Source: BAIKAL-G1 sp943369525
GTDB lineage: Bacteria > Cyanobacteriota > Cyanobacteriia > PCC-6307 > Cyanobiaceae
DNA: 64,000 bases
NCBI GenBank assembly: GCA_943369525.1
Contig: CALRNL020000012.1
Coordinates: 29,035 to 93,034 of the forward strand
Reading direction: 5' to 3'
The notes under the pieces are model-generated. The model was not told the DNA's origin. It saw only the letters and a program-made list of their open reading frames with translations, and ran no database searches. Of this stretch, positions 51,725-63,200 are shown piece after piece (position 1 is the stretch's first letter; each line of letters begins with the position of its first letter). The translations under genes and the position numbers were made by a program.

Positions 51725-53565
51725 AGTCAAATCTAGAAGTATTTGAACTCACGGTGTATCGCCGGGAGCCCGAGGAGGCCGCTAAGCAGCTGCAGGCGAT
51801 CCTGGCCACGCTGGATTCTGTCGCGGGCATGGTCGATGACCGCATCCACCCCCAGTCTGCGGAAAATTCCCTACTTGATGTCTATCTCGACCACGTGATC
51901 CATCGCCTGGCTGCGGCGATTACGTCGCTTTTTTCCGATCCAGGCTTCCAGCTGAGCGCCCAGGGATTCAGCGAGTTGATGCGCTGGCAGCGTTGGATAT
52001 CGGCAATTTTTGCTGCTAGCGATTTTCATTCAACCGACCATATCCTTGAAACCTTCAACCTGCCGCAGCCCGTGGGTTCTCAGGACTACACCCTCAACCT
52101 CGAAGATCTGCCCAAATTTGCTTTTCTCTACTCACCCGAATCCCAGATTCCGCTCAACATCGATTTGCTCTGGCAGCATTATCCGGAGATGGCCGTGTCC
52201 CTAGCGATGGTGCTGCTCTCGCCACGCTTTCTAGGCTCTGATGCGGCCCACCACAAGCGCAATCAGCTGCTTCCCTGGCTCACCGATAAACTCAATCAGC
52301 TCGGGCGTTTAGAGGCAATACCGACCCAGACCTTGCATGACGTCTACATGCATTGCAGCTATGCCACCATTGGCGATCGTCATGCCATAAAGGGCTCGAT
52401 CAACCGCTTGGTGCGGCAATGGATCGCCGAGCAAGGGATTGGGGATCTACCGCTCCAGCCGCTTCCCGTTAGGGCGGTTGCCCGTAAGCCGGCTGCCCGT
52501 AAGCCGGTGGCCCTGGTGGTGCTGGAATGGTTTGGCGCCAACCATTCGATCTATCGCACCCATTCCAAAACGATTGGGGCCATGCGCGCCGATTTCCACG
52601 TGATTGGCCTGGGCTATGGCAAATGTGTGGATCAGCAGGTGCGCCATGTCTTTGACCAGTTTATTGAAATCCCGGAAGTGGAAATGGCCCAGCAGCTGCA
52701 GCAGGTGCGCCAGATCTGCGACCAGCAAGGCGTGGCAGTGATTTATATGGTTAGCATTGGTATGAGCCCGCTCAATATATTTCTTTCCAACCTTAGGCTG
52801 GCACCCCTGCAGGTCACCAGCTGGGGCCACCCTGCCACCAGTAATTCTCCTTTTATTGACTATTATATCGCCGAACGCGATCTCGTGCCCGACCCCAGTC
52901 TGTTCTCCGAAGAGATCCTCTGGCTAGAGCCCGATGAGATGCCGTTTCGCATCACCGAGGCCATGGCCAAAGCCATGGCCAAACGGCAAGAAATCGCCAG
53001 TAAGGGGGTATTGCAGATTGCTATCTGCGCCTCGACAATGAAGCTCAATCCTGCTTTCCTGGCTACCTTGGTGCGAATTGTGCAAGCCTCAGAAGTGCCT
53101 GTTCATTTTCACTTTTTGGTGGCTGGCTGCATTGGTATCGTCTACAGGCAGATCAGCAAAACCGTTGCGAATTACTTGCCTGGTATGGTCAGCGTCTATC
53201 CCCAGCTGGGCTTTGAAGCCTACATGCAGGTGATTGCTAATTGCGACCTGTGCCTCAATCCCTACCCGTTTGGCAATTGCAATGGTATTGTCGATGTTTT
53301 GCTCAATGGCGTTGTGGGGGTGTGCATGCAAGGCCCCCACCTGTTCGAATCGATTGACCAGGCCCTTTACCGCCGCCTTGGCCTGCCGGAATGGTTGATT
53401 GCCTCCGATGAAAAGGGGTATATCGAGGCGGCCGTGCGCCTGATCAACGACGAAGGCTTGCGTCAACAGTTGGCAGCCCAATTCGGCAGCATCGAAAGTG
53501 TCCAGGTCTTGCATCAAGGTAAGGACTCCCAGCTGTCGGCGAAATTGTTGGCACGGATCAGCTAA
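51721..53565 (+). CDS. HMW1C-type cytoplasmic N-glycosyltransferase (GT41)
   Basis: 614 residues, close to the about 620 of Actinobacillus NGT and Haemophilus HMW1C. These use a UDP-hexose to glucosylate Asn in N-X-S/T sequons of adhesins in the cytoplasm. The N-terminal all-helical domain matches (ITSLFSDPGF, MRWQRWISAIFAAS, HDVYMHCSY). The GT-B part has ANHSIYRTHS, WGHPATSNSPFIDY, CASTMKLNPAFL, VHFHF, NPYPFGNCNGIVD and RLGLPEWLIA. By local numbering Lys441, Asn521 and Asp525 coincide with NGT donor-site residues as I remember them. TTG start inside an upstream short frame. GC is lower than in the neighbours. It converges on a sequon-rich autotransporter, the likely substrate. Confidence 0.9.
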   Translation: MKSNLEVFELTVYRREPEEAAKQLQAILATLDSVAGMVDDRIHPQSAENSLLDVYLDHVIHRLAAAITSLFSDPGFQLSAQGFSELMRWQRWISAIFAASDFHSTDHILETFNLPQPVGSQDYTLNLEDLPKFAFLYSPESQIPLNIDLLWQHYPEMAVSLAMVLLSPRFLGSDAAHHKRNQLLPWLTDKLNQLGRLEAIPTQTLHDVYMHCSYATIGDRHAIKGSINRLVRQWIAEQGIGDLPLQPLPVRAVARKPAARKPVALVVLEWFGANHSIYRTHSKTIGAMRADFHVIGLGYGKCVDQQVRHVFDQFIEIPEVEMAQQLQQVRQICDQQGVAVIYMVSIGMSPLNIFLSNLRLAPLQVTSWGHPATSNSPFIDYYIAERDLVPDPSLFSEEILWLEPDEMPFRITEAMAKAMAKRQEIASKGVLQIAICASTMKLNPAFLATLVRIVQASEVPVHFHFLVAGCIGIVYRQISKTVANYLPGMVSVYPQLGFEAYMQVIANCDLCLNPYPFGNCNGIVDVLLNGVVGVCMQGPHLFESIDQALYRRLGLPEWLIASDEKGYIEAAVRLINDEGLRQQLAAQFGSIESVQVLHQGKDSQLSAKLLARIS

Positions 53566-54214
53566 CTCCCCCCAGCTCCTGGGCCAATCCCCGACCTGCC
53601 CGCAGGGCACCTGCGCCCGGGTTGCCGGGGCTTGGAATGGCAAGACCATGCAGTCGTTTTGGCTTCCCTATGGCATTGGCTTGATGCCAGCTTGTCTGAT
53701 CACGGTTGCTATTTCGTGCGCCGGCAGCAATCGTTTGCTGGGCCCCCCGGGCTCCAGAGTCCGTTTAAGGGGCTTGCTGAGGGGCCCTTAGCAATTCGGC
53801 ATGGGAGCAATTTGGCTGAACTTGGCCTGATTCTGATGGAAAGGACTCTGAAAAAATCATTGGCCCTTTGTCATAACAAAGCAGGGGCTGGCACGCTTGT
53901 TTGCCTTGCCGCCATTACGGCTGCCCACGCCCACGCCACTGATTGGCTTGGGGCTGATTGCAGGTCTTTCGTTGTCGCCAGGCTGAAGGGACGAAGGGGA
54001 GCCTATCCTGTTGGGATGGGGAGCCCATCCCAACTGATACCCAGTTAAAGAGTTCTAATCTTGACTCTAGCTTGTGCAAAATCTAGCCGATCAGGCTACC
54101 GACGGGATCCCTTCTCCTGGGATGGGGGGCCAGCCCTATTGCTTCGGTTCGAGCCCTGCTTTGGTCGTGCCTTTAATCGTCAACGTTCATCCGAGACCAT
54201 GGATCACCAACCCA
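53566..54214. other. spacer between the glycosyltransferase and the autotransporter
   Basis: No confident gene. A plus-strand frame reaching 54048 contains a signal-like part (ATG 53838, then VCLAAITAAHAHA), and another from 53650 starts MQSFWLPYGIGLMPACLITV. Neither has support beyond that. CTTTGT-CATA-ACAAAG (53866-53881) is a small dyad with six T residues further along on the minus strand. It could contain a decayed gene. Confidence 0.35.
54010..54034. terminator. perfect 11-bp hairpin between the convergent glycosylation genes
   Basis: GTTGGGATGGG-GAG-CCCATCCCAAC is a perfect inverted repeat with a 3-base loop, about 180 bases after the autotransporter stop and 445 bases after the glycosyltransferase stop. 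No T tract follows on either strand, so termination is inferred from position and stability only. Confidence 0.45.
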
Positions 54215-57200
54215 TCAAAACTTAAAGCGAATTCCGCCGCCATAGCCGAACTGGCTGCCACTGGAGAAGGCCTCCACCATGACGTTGGCATAAAGGGCCG
54301 TGGACTGACCCAAGGCCAAATCGACCCCGCCGGCGATGGTTAGCCCATGCACACCCCGGTTTTGCCCCTGGGTGAGGAAGGAACCGGAGCCGGATGCGGG
54401 CATGGAGGTCGAGAGGGAGCTGTTGCCCAATTCATTGGCGAGGGCATCCAGCTGGTAGGCGAAGGCCAGCCTGGGAATGAGGGCGATTGTTTTGGCCCTG
54501 TTGAGTGGAATCGCGCCAGAGGTCATTTCCAGGCCAATGGTGCCCACCAGGCTGCGGCCGGTGCTGCCATCAACATTGAGATTGAGGGGGCCGCCACCGG
54601 TTTCTGAGAAACCGCCCTGTTGATAGCTCCCAAAGGCAATCCCCAATAGGGGCTTAAGCAGCACCGGCACTGGAGCGGATGCTGGTGTGAGCGAGATGGC
54701 CAGCTCGGCGGTGAGGGCGGCGGTGAGACCGTGGGACGTGGTGGAGCCAGTGATCGGATTGCCGGCGCCAATCCCAGCTACGCGGCGGCTGCCATTGATG
54801 GCGTAATTGCCATAGCCCACTAAGCCCTTGAAGGTCCAAGGGGAGCTGGTGGTGGGGGTATAGACGCCATAGAGGCTGGCGCTGTTGACGGTTGAATTCA
54901 CCCAGGCATTGGTGATGCCGAGGCCGTTGAGGTTGGAGGTGCCATAGCCGTAGGCCGCGCCGAGGCTCCAGTAGGCATTGGCCTTGACCTCTAGGCCGTA
55001 GAAGGACGAGAAGATGCCGGAGTTGTAGCTTGAGAGGCCAGCTTGGCCATTGATGCTGCTGTTGGTGTTGCTGGCCTGGCCGTAGAGGCAGATCGGGTTG
55101 GTCGCGGCCTTGGTGGATTGGCGGGTTGGGCCATTGATCACCCAGCCCGAGCTGGCACATTGGCCGGCCGATGCCAGGAGTTGCTGGCGCTGGCGCTGGA
55201 GGGTTTCCAGGCACACGCTTTGGAAGGCGGCGTAGGGCTCGGGGGTAATGGTGCTGATCGCTGCCGTGAGCTGACTTGGGGAGCTGACCCCTAGGAGCTG
55301 GGCGGTGGTACTGAGGAATTCAGGCGAGAGGCCAGCCGCTGCTGCCTGGCCTGTGGTGAATCCGGTGCTGCCGATGGCTGGGCCTGGGGCATTCAGCCCG
55401 TTGGTGCTTCCAGAGGCATCGCCCGCCGCCACCGCCAAGCGGCGGAAGGCGCTATCAAACACGCCGGCAGCGGCAAGTTGGTTGCGATTGGTCTGGCCGA
55501 GGGCCGCCATGGCGGAGGCGGTGACACCGCTGCCGTTGTTCGGCCGCCACATCACATCAAAGGATTTGGGATTGCCATCGGCCTCCTGCACCAAGGTGGT
55601 ACCCCTTAGCAGCAGGGCACTGGTGATGCCAACCGGAGTGAGGGTGAGGTTAGGGCTATGGGCAAAATCATTTGCCGCCGTAATCAACTGATAGTTGAAG
55701 TTGGGCCAGGGCGTGCCTCCGCCGAAGGCGATCAGATTGGCATTGCCTGAGAAATTGGTGACACTACCGGCGACGGTTGTTTTGTCGTTTTGGGGGCCTT
55801 GGATTTCGGCGTCAAGGATGCCGCCGGGGCCGAAGTCCAAGGAGGCAAGGGTGAGTTGGCCAATCGAGTTGCCAGGCGCCAGGGTGCCACCCGGTGCGAT
55901 GGTTGTGGCTGGCAGGGTGCCGTTACCCGCGATGATGGCGCCGGCATTCACCGTGAGATTGGCAGAGCTTGCGAGCGAACTGTTGACTGCGAGCTTGACA
56001 CCATTGCCAACGGTTGTTGATCCTGTGTAGCTGTTGTTTGCGCTAAGAGTTATTGTGCCGATCGATGTGCTTGCCTGTGAATTGCTAAAGGTAAGTGGGC
56101 CTGATCCGCTGATGTCTCCAGTGAGTGCAACGCTGAGTCCATTGCCATCGATTGTGTTGGTTGTGGATCCCGTGGGGACTGCCAACACCAAGCTAGTGTT
56201 GTGGGATCCTGGAGTGTCGATGATGATGGTGCCACCGGAAATCGTTATGGAGCTGAGGCCCGAAATGGCTTCTGATTGGCCAGCGGGCAGGTTGGCGCTG
56301 AGCCAGAGGTTGAGAGCGGAAGTTGAATAATCTAAGGAATAGAGATAGAGACTTGGCAGGCCACTGGTAGCAATCGAGGCAAAGGTGCCGCTCAGACTTT
56401 GGCCCGAGAAAAGCACGTAGGGCGTTTTGGTGAGAAAGCTTCCATTCGTGAAGGCCAGATTCAAAGTGCCATCCAGTTTGATGGCGCCGTTGGCAGTAAG
56501 CCGATCAGAGCTGGTTGGGGTGATCGAAAAATTGCTAGTGGAGCCGCTGTTTAAGGTGAGGTTGCCGGAACCTCCCGTAATGCTGAGGGCGGTGGTTCCG
56601 GCATTGTTAGGCGCCAGAATGGCGCCGGAGGCGATGGTGGTGCTTGGCAGGTTGCCGCTGCCTGACAGGGTGGCACCAGCAGTCACCGTTAGGGCCGATG
56701 AGGGGGCGATCGATCCCTCCACGACTAGGGTTGACTGACCGCTCAGGCTGGTGGAGCCGGTGTAGGTGTTTAAGCCCCTAAGGGTGTAAGTGCCGGAGCC
56801 GCCGATCAGCAAGTTGCCCCCATTGCCCGTAATCACCCCACTATTGACTCCAGAGGCGGCGGTTAGGCTGAGGGTTTGGTTACCCAGGGTTGTCGAACCA
56901 GATCCGTTGAGGGTTGTGATGGCAACAGCACTGCTGGCATTGCTAACTGAGAAATTGCCGCTATTTCTAATTTCGCTTGAGGCACTGATCGAACCGCTCC
57001 CGAGTAGGGCCAGGGTTGAACCGTCGCCAATGGTCGTGGCCCCGGTGTAGGTGTTGGCGGCATTGAGACTGTAGGTGCCAGAGCCATCAATGCTTAAGGA
57101 TCCGCCCAAGCCTGAGATAACTCCACTGTTCAGGCCATTGGCGTTTGTGAGGGTGAGGGTTTGGTTGCCCAGGTTGGTGTCGCCCGATCCCGTCATGTTT

Positions 57201-60200
57201 TTGAGGCCAACGGGGCTTGTTGCAGCGGCAATCGAGAGGCTGCCGCTGTTAAACACTCCGCTGGAGGGGTTGATGGATCCGCCAGCTACCAGGGCCAGGG
57301 TTGAGCCGGTGGCAATGGTTGTGGCACCCGTATAGGTGTTGAAGCCGCTGAGGCTGTAGGTGCCAGCTCCCTGCAGGGTTAGGGCTCCGCCTTGGCCCGA
57401 GATGACACCATCGTTGCGTCCCGCGGCAGCGCTGAGGATCAGGGATTGGTTCCCCAGGTTGGTGGATCCGGATCCAGTGAGGGTTGTAATGGTAACCGGA
57501 CTTGTTGCCTCGTCAACGGAGAAGGTGCCACTGTTGATGATGCCACTGGAGCGACTGATTGAACCCCCCTTCGCCACGGACAAGGTTGAGCCAGCGCCAA
57601 TGGTTGTCGCCCCCGTGTAGGTGTTTGAGCCACTGAGGCTGTAGGTGCCAGCTCCCTCCACCCCAAAGGCTCCGTCCAGGCCAACGATGGCACCGTCGTA
57701 GCGGCCAGAGGCAGCGGTGAGGGTGAGGGATTTGTTGCCCAGGTTGGTGGAACCCGTTCCCGTTAGGTTCCGAATGGTGACCGCACTAGTTGCATCTACA
57801 ATCGAGAAATTACCGCTATTGCTGATACCACTGGAGCCACTGATTGAGCCAGATCCCAGGAGGGCCAGGGTTTCCCCGTTGCCAATGCTTGTGGCGCCCA
57901 TATAGGTATTGTTGCCGCTGAGGCTGTAGGTGCCAGAGCCGTTAACACTCAGGCCACCAGCCCCTAAGAAGACACCACTATAGAGGCCGTTGGCATTGTT
58001 AATGACGAGGGATTGAACGCCCAGATCGGTGGTGCCGGACCCGGTCAGATTGGTAAGGCCAACCGTGCCGATCGCTTGGCTAAAGGAGAGGGAGCCCCTA
58101 TTGATTACTTGACTCGATGTTTCGATGGTGCCGGCATCCACCAATGCCAGGCTTGAGCCAGCCGCAATTGTTGTGGTGCCCGTATAGGTGTTGTTACCCG
58201 ATAGGGACAGGGTGCCAGAACCGATTTGCTCAAGGGAGCCGCTCCCACTGATTGGGCCGGAGTAGGTGGCGCTACCGCTGCGATTAAACACCAGTTTGGA
58301 CTGATTGATGATGGCAGATTGGCTGTTCAGCGATCCGCTACTGAGGCCGGCGCCAACTACCAATGTGCCCGCCTCGATTGTGGTGCTGCCCGAATAACTG
58401 TTGTTGCCACTTAGAATTAAGGTTCCGGTTCCCTTCTTCACTAGGGATCCGGCATAGCTGTCTAGGGCTGCCGCGAAGTTGATGGTTTGATCGTTGGTGT
58501 CAATGCTGTAATTCTGATTAGCCAACTGGCTAAATCGTGTTGAATAGTCTGTCGCAATGCCGTTGCCATAGCGTAATGTGCCGCCCGCAAATGTGATCAT
58601 GCCCCCTGATCCAAGGGCTGTTGGCGAGGCCACGCTGATCGTGCCACCGCTGAGGGTGGTGTTGCCCGTGTAGGTATTGGCACTGGCCAGAATCAGGGTG
58701 CCACCGTTATCATCAGCCGTAATGGTGAGATCGCCTGAGCCGGAAATGATACCTTGGAGAGTTGTATTATAGCCCGCTTGCTTAAACGTATTCACGGAGT
58801 CCCCAGAGGCTGCCGCCAGGGTCCAGTTGGCGCTAACGCTGCCTGGGCTGTCCACGGCCACGGTGCCGCCCGTTATGGTGGTGCTCCAGGGATTGCTTAT
58901 GGATGTGGTCATGCCTGTGTCGAGCACCTTGCTGAGCCCCAACTGCACAGCGCTTGATCCGTAGAGAATGCTATAGCGATAGCCGGTGAGATCTCCCCTG
59001 GTGGTGATCGCATCAAATTGCTGACTAATGGATGGGGCCGTAATTAATGTATAGGGATTAACGGCATCGTAATTGCCGCCGGAGAAGGCGATGTTAATCG
59101 TGCCGCCTAGGGTTGCGGTTCCACCCACGCTGAGGCTGCTGGCCCTTGTGCTTTCAATAGTAAAGCGACTAGCGGAACCCCGATTGAGTATTAAATCGCC
59201 GTTGATTGTTAGGGTACCGGGGGAGTTCCCCGGCACGATCGCTCCACCGCTATGAATAATTGTCGTAGGCACGGTGCCGTTGCCTGCGAGGATGGCTGCG
59301 GATTGAATGGAAAGATTGGCGGAGCTAGCAATGGAGCCATTCACAGTGAGCTTGGCGCCGCTCTCTACCGTTGTGCTACCCGTGTAGGTGCTGCTGCCGC
59401 TAAGGGTTGTATTGCTGATTGCATTGCTTTGATTGAAATTACTGAACGTAAGTGGTCCATTGCCGTCGATCGTACCCGTAAGATCGGCGACAACACCATT
59501 GCCATCGATTGTGTTGTAATTGCTGCCAGGTCCTGGTGTTAAGACAGTTATATTGTCGTCAAAGGTGCCGGCCTCGTTGATCTCCAGGGTCCCACCTGAG
59601 AGTGTTATCCAGCCCGAGCTTGTGATGTCATAAGTCTGGCTGCTGTCAACAGCATTGCTGATTCTTAACTGCAGAGCCGTCGACGTGTAATCCAGGGCAT
59701 ATTGATAGGCTCTCGATAGGCCGCTTACCTGCACATTATTGCTTGAGAAGCTGCCGCTGCGACTGGTGCCGCTGAAGAGGGTATAGGGCGTAGAGGTGAG
59801 ATAGTTGTCGCCCGAGAAGGCCAAGTTCAAGATGCCATCAAGGTTGATTGATCCGCTGGCAGTGAGGCGATCGGATGTGGCACCGATGATTGAAAAGTTA
59901 CTGACGGAACCCGATGCCAAGCTAAGATTGCCCGAACCACCCGTAATCGCTAGGGCGCTACTACCGGCGTTGTTTGGCGCTAGAGTCCCGCCCGCATTGA
60001 TGGTGGTGCCTGTGATCGTGCCATTACCCGAAAGGGTGGCACCGCTTGTGATCACAAGCCCCGAGGACGGCGCAATCGACCCTTCCACGCTTAGGGTGGC
60101 GCTGCCACCTACGGTGGTGGCACCTGTGTAGCGATTCATGCCACTGAGGGTATAGGTTGCGGCACCGTTAATGGTTAGGTTGCCGAGATCACCTGTGATC

Positions 60201-63200
60201 GTGCCGCTATTGACGCCATTCGCCGCGCTGAGGATCAGGCTACGGTTGCCTAGGGATGTGGTGCCATTGCCGATCAAATTGGTGAATGTTGTTTCTCGAG
60301 TTGTTTCACTAATATCGATCGTACCCGAGTTGTTCACCTCCTTTGATGCCGCTATTGATCCATCTCCTGCCAAGGCTAGGGTCGCGCCAGTCTCGATGAT
60401 TGTCTTGCCTAAATAGCTATTGCTACCCATGAGCGTATAGGTGTTGACGCCCCCAACGGTTAACGAACCTTGGCCAGAAATACTGCCAGAGTTTGTGCCA
60501 CTAGCCGCGCTCAGGGTGAGGTTTTGGTTGCCGAGAAGGGTTATGCCATTGCCAGTGAGTGTTTTGAAGCTGCTGCCAGTTGTGCTGCCCTTGCTGATGT
60601 CCAAGGTGCCACTATTGACAATACCTTCAGAGGTGGCGATTGAGCCAGTTCCTTGAAGGGCAAGGGTAGAGCCATTGCCGATCGTTGTTTTGCCTAGATA
60701 ACTATTGGTTCCCTCCAGGGTTAAGGTTCCAGAACCAATCTGGGAAAAATTGCCGCTGCCTGTGATGGTGCCCGCATAGGTAAGGGAATCGCTTCGATCA
60801 AAGATCAGATTGGCATTGTTGATCACGGTTGTTGAATCACTGATCGCCCCGCTCGTGCCACCCGCGCCTATTTTTAGGGTGCCGGCGGCGATGGTGGTAT
60901 TGCCCCTATAGCTGTTGTTGCCGGTGAGCACTAGGGTGCCAGAGCCGAGCTTGGTGAAGGTGCCAAAAGCTAGCAGGTTGATGTTGGTTGATTCCAACTG
61001 GCTGATGATTTCTCCGACTAGCTCCTTGATATCATCGACGCTTATCTGGCTGGTGTTGCCGCTGGAAATCTTGGTGAGGATACGTTCAGCAAGTTCGTTG
61101 ATCTTCGCATCGGAGATCTGGTTAGGTTGATTTGCTCCGAGATCGTTGAGAAATTCCTGGGCAAGCGCCGCAAAGTCAGTTGCTGCTTCCTCGCTGATTT
61201 TGGCTACTTCCAGCTGGCTGATGATGACTTCAGCCAGCTGTTTGATGTTGCTTATGCTCAGCTTGTTGAGGGCGTCTTTGCCTAGCTGGGTGATTGTGTT
61301 GGCGCCAATGATTGAACCGCCATAGGTTATGTCGTCGCTGCGATTAAACACCAAGTGCCCATTGTTGAGGATGTCAGAGGATGAGCTAATGGCGCCACTT
61401 GTGCCACCGTTGCCGATCTCGAGGGTGCCGGAGATCAGGGCGGTGATGCCTGAGTAGCTATTATTACCAGTGAGCGATAGGGTGCGCGCTCCGAGCTTGG
61501 TGAGGGTGCCTGCCGTTAGCTGGCTGATCGTGTCGATGCCGGGTAGGGTACTATTTTCTGGCGTAGATTCGATTAGGGACTTGATGGCTAGGGGTTTGGC
61601 GGAGCCTGCGCCTTCGATTGTGCCGCCATAGATTACATCATCTCTGCGATTGAATATCAGCATGCCATTGTTGATGATGTGGGCGGAATTACTGATCGAC
61701 CCGCTGGTGCCACCCATGCCGAGCATAAGGATGCCGGCGTTGATGGTGGTATTGCCCGTGTAGGTGTTATTGCCAGTTAGGGTGAGCATATTTAACCCCT
61801 GCTTGGTTACTGTGCCGTTGCCATCAATAACGCCCGAATACTTGTAAATGCTTGACCGATTAAAAATTAGATTTCCGTTGTTAGTTAGGCTGGTCGGCGC
61901 CAGTTCTCCGCCCTCGCCGCCAGCGCCGATTGCCAGGCTGCCGCCGCCATTGAGAGTAATCGTGCCGCCATTCCCTTTTGAGAGCCTGCCTGCAACCGTA
62001 ACCAGGCCACCCGTCAGGGTGAGGGTGCCAGTGCCTGAACCAGCGACGCTCAGATTGCCAGTATGGAGCCAATGGCCGCCTGATACCACGGCCGTGCCGG
62101 TGCTTCCGGTCTGGTTGCCGATGGAGGCGTTGGTTGTTTTAAGAGTGCCGCCGCTAAGGGTGAGGAAGCCGCTGCCAGAATTGCCTATAAAAAGGTCGCT
62201 TGATGTGGTCCAATTGCCGCCCGACATGGTGGCCGCGCCGATGCTGCCAGCATTGAAACCAATCTGGCCATAGGTTGTGATAATGGTGCCATTCGGTAGA
62301 TTTAGGCTGCCATTCCCTGAGTTGCCCACGTAGAGGGAGCCTGATTGGGTCCAAGTGCCGGCAGTGATAGTGGCTATGCCAAGGCCATCCGAATTGGTGC
62401 CAATAGAACCATCACTATTTTTAACTTCGCCCCCATTGAGCGTGAGGGTGCCATGGCCCGAGTCGCCCACATTCAGCTCTGCCATGGTGTCCCAATTGCC
62501 GTTGGTGACGGTTGCAGACCCCTGGCTGCCAGCCTTATTGCCAATTTGGGCTGCGCGGTTAGTGACATTGCCACCATTAATCAGAAGGGTTCCTTTGCCC
62601 TCATCGCCCACGGAAAGCAATGCAGCATTAGTCCAATTTCCTGCCAAGACAGAAGCGGATCCATTGCCTTCTGCGAAACGACCAAGACTAATCGTGTTGC
62701 TATTAATTGTGCCCCCATCAAGAGTTAAAAAGCCAGTGCCTCTTTCCCCGACTGTAAAAGCCTCATTGGTTGTCCATCGACCTGTGCCTGAAACAGTGGC
62801 GGTGCCGATCCCCCGCTGATCATTGCCAATGAAAGCATAGTCATTGGTTACACTGCCGCTGTTAAGCCCAATTCTGCCAGTGCCAGAGATGCCAACATAT
62901 AAATTGCCTGACATGTTCCAGCTGCCACCTGCGATGGTGGCATCGCCGACACCCCCTAGATTTTGGCCAATTTTTCCAGCAATGCTGCTAACGGACCCAC
63001 TTGTAAGAGTTAGCGAACCAGCGCCAGAACTGCCTATAGACAGATCCTTCGCGGGGATCCAATTGCCGCCTGCTATGACTACCCTGCCAACTCCCTTTGC
63101 TGATTGACCAATCGATCCCCAATCACTTTCAACAGTGCCGCCTGTGAGCGTTAGGGTGCCATCGCCTGAGTTGCCGACATAGAGGGCGCCCGAATTGATC

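Noticed and set aside
53632..54048. Protein gene of 138 codons
   Set aside because: No ribosome-binding site, no domain, and a competing frame in the first third; treated as spacer.
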